Assembly (NCBI GenBank): GCA_963750495.1
Contig: CAVVQV010000004.1
Location: forward strand, 372,001-436,000
Source: JANLYC01 sp963750495
GTDB taxonomy: Bacteria; Actinomycetota; Actinomycetes; Propionibacteriales; Nocardioidaceae
Direction of reading: 5' to 3'
Length of the DNA: 64,000 nt
Both the position numbers and the translations under genes were made by a program. Shown piece after piece: positions 61,426-64,000 of the stretch (the first letter of the stretch is position 1; every line of letters starts with the position of its first letter). The notes beneath the pieces were generated by a model that worked only from the letters and a program-made list of their open reading frames with translations, was not told where the DNA came from and ran no database searches.

Positions 61426-61518
61426 TGGCCCTCCGCGTTTGCCTAGTTCACAAGCCAGCTGGCTTGTGAACTAGGCAAACGCGCCTTGGGTACTGGGTAT
61501 CTGCCTTTCCCACCCTCC
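61426..61518. repeat. 93-bp palindromic intergenic element, copy 4
   Basis: This is the most perfect copy: flank TGGCCCTC, a 50-bp exactly self-complementary palindrome (61434-61483, centre GC) and the tail with CCTTGGGTACTGGGTATCTG. It lies 37 bases after the S-component stop and about 72 before yjbQ. Copy 2 has the same length and order. Confidence 0.9.
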
Positions 61519-61589
61519 GACGCGTAGGGCGGATGGCGCCCGGCCGAGGGCGGACCCACCGTGGCGGGCCGACTTGAGAGGATGACGCG

Positions 61590-61994
61590 ATGCAGTCCGA
61601 GACCCGTTCCTACCGCACCGGCGGCCACGATGCCGTGCTCGACCTGACCTCCGACTGTGCGGAGTTCGTACGCCGCCAGGGTGACGGCCTGCTGCACGTC
61701 TTCGTGCCGCACGCGACTGCGGGCCTGGCCATCCTCGAGACCGGCGCCGGCAGCGACGACGACCTGCTCGCGGCCCTGGACGACCTGCTGCCGGCCGACG
61801 ACCGATGGCGCCACCGGCACGGCAGCGCCGGCCACGGCCGCTCCCACGTGATGCCTGCGCTCGTTCCGCCCTACGCCACCGTCCCGGTCCTCGACGGACA
61901 GCTGGCCCTGGGCACCTGGCAGAGCATCTGCCTCGTCGACCTCAACATCGACAACCACGACCGCGACGTCAGGTTCTCGTTCCTCGAAGGCTGA
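61590..61994 (+). CDS. YjbQ/UPF0047 family protein
   Basis: The 134-residue protein has LHVFVPHATAGLAILETGAG, RHRHGSAGHGRSH and LALGTWQSICLVDLN, the conserved core of YjbQ proteins, which form trimers and show weak thiamine-phosphate synthase activity in some species. Physiological role is unsettled. It stands alone behind the palindromic element. Confidence 0.9.
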   Translation: MQSETRSYRTGGHDAVLDLTSDCAEFVRRQGDGLLHVFVPHATAGLAILETGAGSDDDLLAALDDLLPADDRWRHRHGSAGHGRSHVMPALVPPYATVPVLDGQLALGTWQSICLVDLNIDNHDRDVRFSFLEG

Positions 61995-62045
61995 CCTGAC
62001 CCGCACCGATCCCCGCCCAGGACGTAGCGGGCCGCCGTCCGCGAC

Positions 62046-63218
62046 TTATCCCTTCACGCCGGTCCAGGTCTTGTCCCGGGCGCTGTCCTCGATGGCTTGC
62101 AGCACCCGCTGGACCTGCAGGCCGTCCCGGAACGATGGCAGCGGGTTCACTCCGTTAGCGATCGCGTCGACGAGATCGGCCGCCTGGTGGGTGAACGCGT
62201 GCTCGTACCCCAGCAGATGTCCGGGCGGCCACCACGCACTCAAGTAGGGGTGCTCGGGCTCGGTGACCAGGATGGTGCGGAACCCGGCGGTCGGCGCGTC
62301 GTCGGTGTCGTCGTACAGCTGCAGCTCGTTCATCTGCTGGAAGTCGAAGGCGATCGTGCCACGACTTCCGTTGATCTCGATCCGGATGACGTTCCGGCGC
62401 CCCGTGGCGAAGCGGGTCGCCTCGAACGACCCGACCGCCCCGCCCCCGAACCGCGCCAGCCACAACGCCGCGTCGTCGACGGTCACCGGCCCGCGCTCGC
62501 CGGCCGCCGATCCCGCCGGGCCGCTCGAATCCACAGGCAGGGGTCGCTCCGGCACGAAAGTCTCGAGCATGGCGGTGACACTGGTGATCTGTTGACCGGT
62601 GATGTACTGGGTCAGGTCGACGATGTGCGCGCCGATGTCCCCCAGCGCGCCGGAGCCCGCCTGCTCGCGCCGCAACCGCCAGACCAGCGGGAACTCCGGA
62701 TCGACGATCCAGTCCTGCAGGTACTGCGCCCGGACGTGCCGGATCTCACCGACCCGCCCGTCGCTGACGAGCTGCCGTGCCAGCGCGATGGCCGGGACTC
62801 GCCGGTAGCTGAACCCCACCATCGACCGGATGCCCCGCGCCGCGGCCTGGTCGGCGGCGTCCGCCATCCGCTCCGCCTCGTCGACCGAGTTGGCCAGCGG
62901 CTTCTCACACAGCACGTGCTTGCCCGCGGCCAACGCCGCAACCGCGATCTCGGCATGGCTGTCTCCGGGTGTGCAGATGTCGACCAGGTCGATGTCGTCG
63001 CGGGTGATCAGCGCCGTCCACTCCTGCTCGATCGAGGACCAACCCAGCCGGGCGGCGGCAGCGGCCACCTTGTCGGCGTCCCGGCCGCACAGGGCCCGCA
63101 TCTCCGGTTGCAGCGGGAGCTCGAACACGCTGCGTGCCGTCCGCCACGCGAGGGAGTGGGCCGCGCCCATGAAGGCGTACCCCACCAGGCCAACGCCCAG
63201 GGATGGGCCGGGGTTCAC
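62046..63218 (-). CDS. Gfo/Idh/MocA family oxidoreductase
   Basis: The 390-residue enzyme has an N-terminal Rossmann fold (VGLVGYAFMGAAHSLAWR) and the HVLCEKPLANSVDEAE motif whose Lys is catalytic; the C-terminal domain has DIGAHIVDLTQYITG with the His. It oxidises sugars or inositols with NAD(P). It is just behind a xylulokinase-like gene on the same strand (24-base gap), so sugar catabolism is likely. Confidence 0.92.
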   Translation of the reverse strand: MNPGPSLGVGLVGYAFMGAAHSLAWRTARSVFELPLQPEMRALCGRDADKVAAAAARLGWSSIEQEWTALITRDDIDLVDICTPGDSHAEIAVAALAAGKHVLCEKPLANSVDEAERMADAADQAAARGIRSMVGFSYRRVPAIALARQLVSDGRVGEIRHVRAQYLQDWIVDPEFPLVWRLRREQAGSGALGDIGAHIVDLTQYITGQQITSVTAMLETFVPERPLPVDSSGPAGSAAGERGPVTVDDAALWLARFGGGAVGSFEATRFATGRRNVIRIEINGSRGTIAFDFQQMNELQLYDDTDDAPTAGFRTILVTEPEHPYLSAWWPPGHLLGYEHAFTHQAADLVDAIANGVNPLPSFRDGLQVQRVLQAIEDSARDKTWTGVKG

Positions 63219-63242
63219 GGTGTGCTCCTCACTGTCGGGTCG

Positions 63243-64000
63243 TCATGATCGCGGGTGGACGGTATGACGCGCGGCGGAGTAGCGAGCCCGCACCTCGTCG
63301 GCGTCGCCGTCGTGGTCCAGCTCCTGCTCGAGTCCGAGACCCCACGGCGGCGGCGCATCGCCTCCCACAAGCGACCAGGCCGCCTGCCGGGCGGCGCCTC
63401 GAGCGACATACTCACCGGGCCTGGGTACGGCGACAGGGCAGCCGAAGATGGACGGTGCGAACGCCCGAACCGCCTGCGAGGCTGCACCACCGCCGATGAG
63501 CAGCACCCGGCGCGCGTCGATGCCTTGCGCCACCAGTGCGTCGAGGCCGTCGGCGAGCCCGCAGAGCATCCCCTCCACCGCCGCCCGTGCCAGGTTGGCC
63601 GGCGTGAGCGACGACCGCGTCAGTCCGAGCAGGCTTCCGGTGGCATCCGGTAGGGCCGGCGTCCGCTCGCCGTCGAGGTACGGCAGCAGGGTGAGGCCGT
63701 CTGCACCTGGAGGCGCGGACAGAGCGAGCTCGTCGAAGGCCGCGTGGTCGACGCCGAGCAGCTGAGCCGTCGACGTCAGCACTCGGGCAGCGTTGAGCGT
63801 GCAGACCAGCGGCAGGTATGCGCCGGTGGCGTCGGCGAAACCGGCCACGAACCCCGACGCGTCGGTCGTCGGCTGACCGGAGGTGACGAAGACCGTGCCG
63901 CTCGTCCCCAGCGAGACCACGACGTCGCCGGGCTCGAGCATGAGCCCCAAGGCGGCCGCCATGTTGTCGCCGGTGCCCGCGGCGAGGAGCGCCCCTACGG
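63243..64000 (-). CDS. Xylulokinase-like FGGY kinase, 5' part beyond window
   Basis: The visible 252 residues are the C-terminal lobe of an FGGY sugar kinase: GALLAAGTGDNMAAALGLML, VVVSLGTSGTVFVTSGQP, LTLLPYLDGERTPALPDATG and RRVLLIGGGAASQAVRAFAP. It phosphorylates a ketose such as xylulose. The frame is open to the window edge, so the N-terminus is not seen. It forms a sugar-use pair with the downstream oxidoreductase. Confidence 0.88.
   Translation of the reverse strand, partial: VGALLAAGTGDNMAAALGLMLEPGDVVVSLGTSGTVFVTSGQPTTDASGFVAGFADATGAYLPLVCTLNAARVLTSTAQLLGVDHAAFDELALSAPPGADGLTLLPYLDGERTPALPDATGSLLGLTRSSLTPANLARAAVEGMLCGLADGLDALVAQGIDARRVLLIGGGAASQAVRAFAPSIFGCPVAVPRPGEYVARGAARQAAWSLVGGDAPPPWGLGLEQELDHDGDADEVRARYSAARHTVHPRS

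Noticed and set aside
1..64000. tRNA, rRNA, tmRNA or replication origin
   Set aside because: No T-loop/acceptor patterns, rRNA blocks or DnaA-box clusters were noticed on reading. A covariance search could still find a missed tRNA.

Overview
The window is high-GC DNA with the codon habits and gene order of an actinobacterium. The strongest clue is a long block of genes in the same order as in Mycobacterium tuberculosis Rv2188c to Rv2206: a GT4 mannosyltransferase-like gene, an NlpC/P60 hydrolase, a DEDD exonuclease/UvrC-like protein, trpD, ctaE-qcrCAB, ctaF-ctaD-ctaC, adenosine kinase, erpA, glycerate kinase and a DUF3043 membrane protein. Many inserted genes, Tad pilus genes, an ECF-type vitamin transporter and no mycolic-acid genes fit a Nocardioidaceae-like member of the Propionibacteriales better than a mycobacterium. 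That family-level placement is an inference. No tRNA, rRNA, CRISPR array, transposase or phage gene was seen.

Region 1 (1-13.5 kb) carries Tad/Flp pilus structural genes: four tandem Flp pilins, then two divergent TadE/TadG-type minor-pilin groups. The second group holds a frameshift-ridden pseudogene followed by an intact homologue. No TadA, TadB, TadC or prepilin peptidase gene is in the window, so assembly must be encoded elsewhere. Between the pilus groups sit a GT4 glycosyltransferase, two membrane or secreted metallopeptidases, an NlpC/P60 hydrolase, a small cysteine protein and a broken MOSC gene. Region 2 (13.5-19 kb) has a NYN-domain protein coupled to a zinc-ribbon protein. It then has a surface-glycan group (GT2, DUF2304, DUF2142, GT2) whose last two genes are broken and face each other across a 22-bp tandem repeat.

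Region 3 (19-30 kb) is mixed: exonuclease, S9 peptidase, TolB-like secreted protein, LuxR regulator, small housekeeping proteins, trpD and a degenerate receiver protein. Region 4 (29-39.4 kb) encodes the respiratory bc1-aa3 branch: CtaG, CtaE, QcrC, QcrA, QcrB on one side and CtaC, CtaD, CtaF on the other, with an L,D-transpeptidase between. Region 5 (39.4-51.7 kb) holds sulfur-transfer genes (cysteine desulfurase and TusA), adenosine kinase, ErpA, glycerate kinase, a VanW protein, GNAT enzymes, a collapsed GH15 gene, two SDR-type regions and NadA. Region 6 (51.8-56.6 kb) contains the PspA/PspAA/HtpX/PspAB envelope-stress group, DUF3043 and an aldo/keto reductase. Region 7 (56.7-61.4 kb) is a cobalamin riboswitch followed by an exported protein and a complete ECF transporter (T, fused double ATPase, S). 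The window ends with YjbQ, a Gfo/Idh/MocA oxidoreductase and the 3' part of a xylulokinase-like gene.

The most striking non-coding feature is a family of four 93-bp intergenic elements (near 34.7, 47.0, 51.8 and 61.5 kb), each built on a 50-bp palindrome and each lying just behind a plus-strand gene. Broken genes are concentrated between 7 and 19 kb. They could be true decay or locally poor sequence, and reads would be needed to tell.
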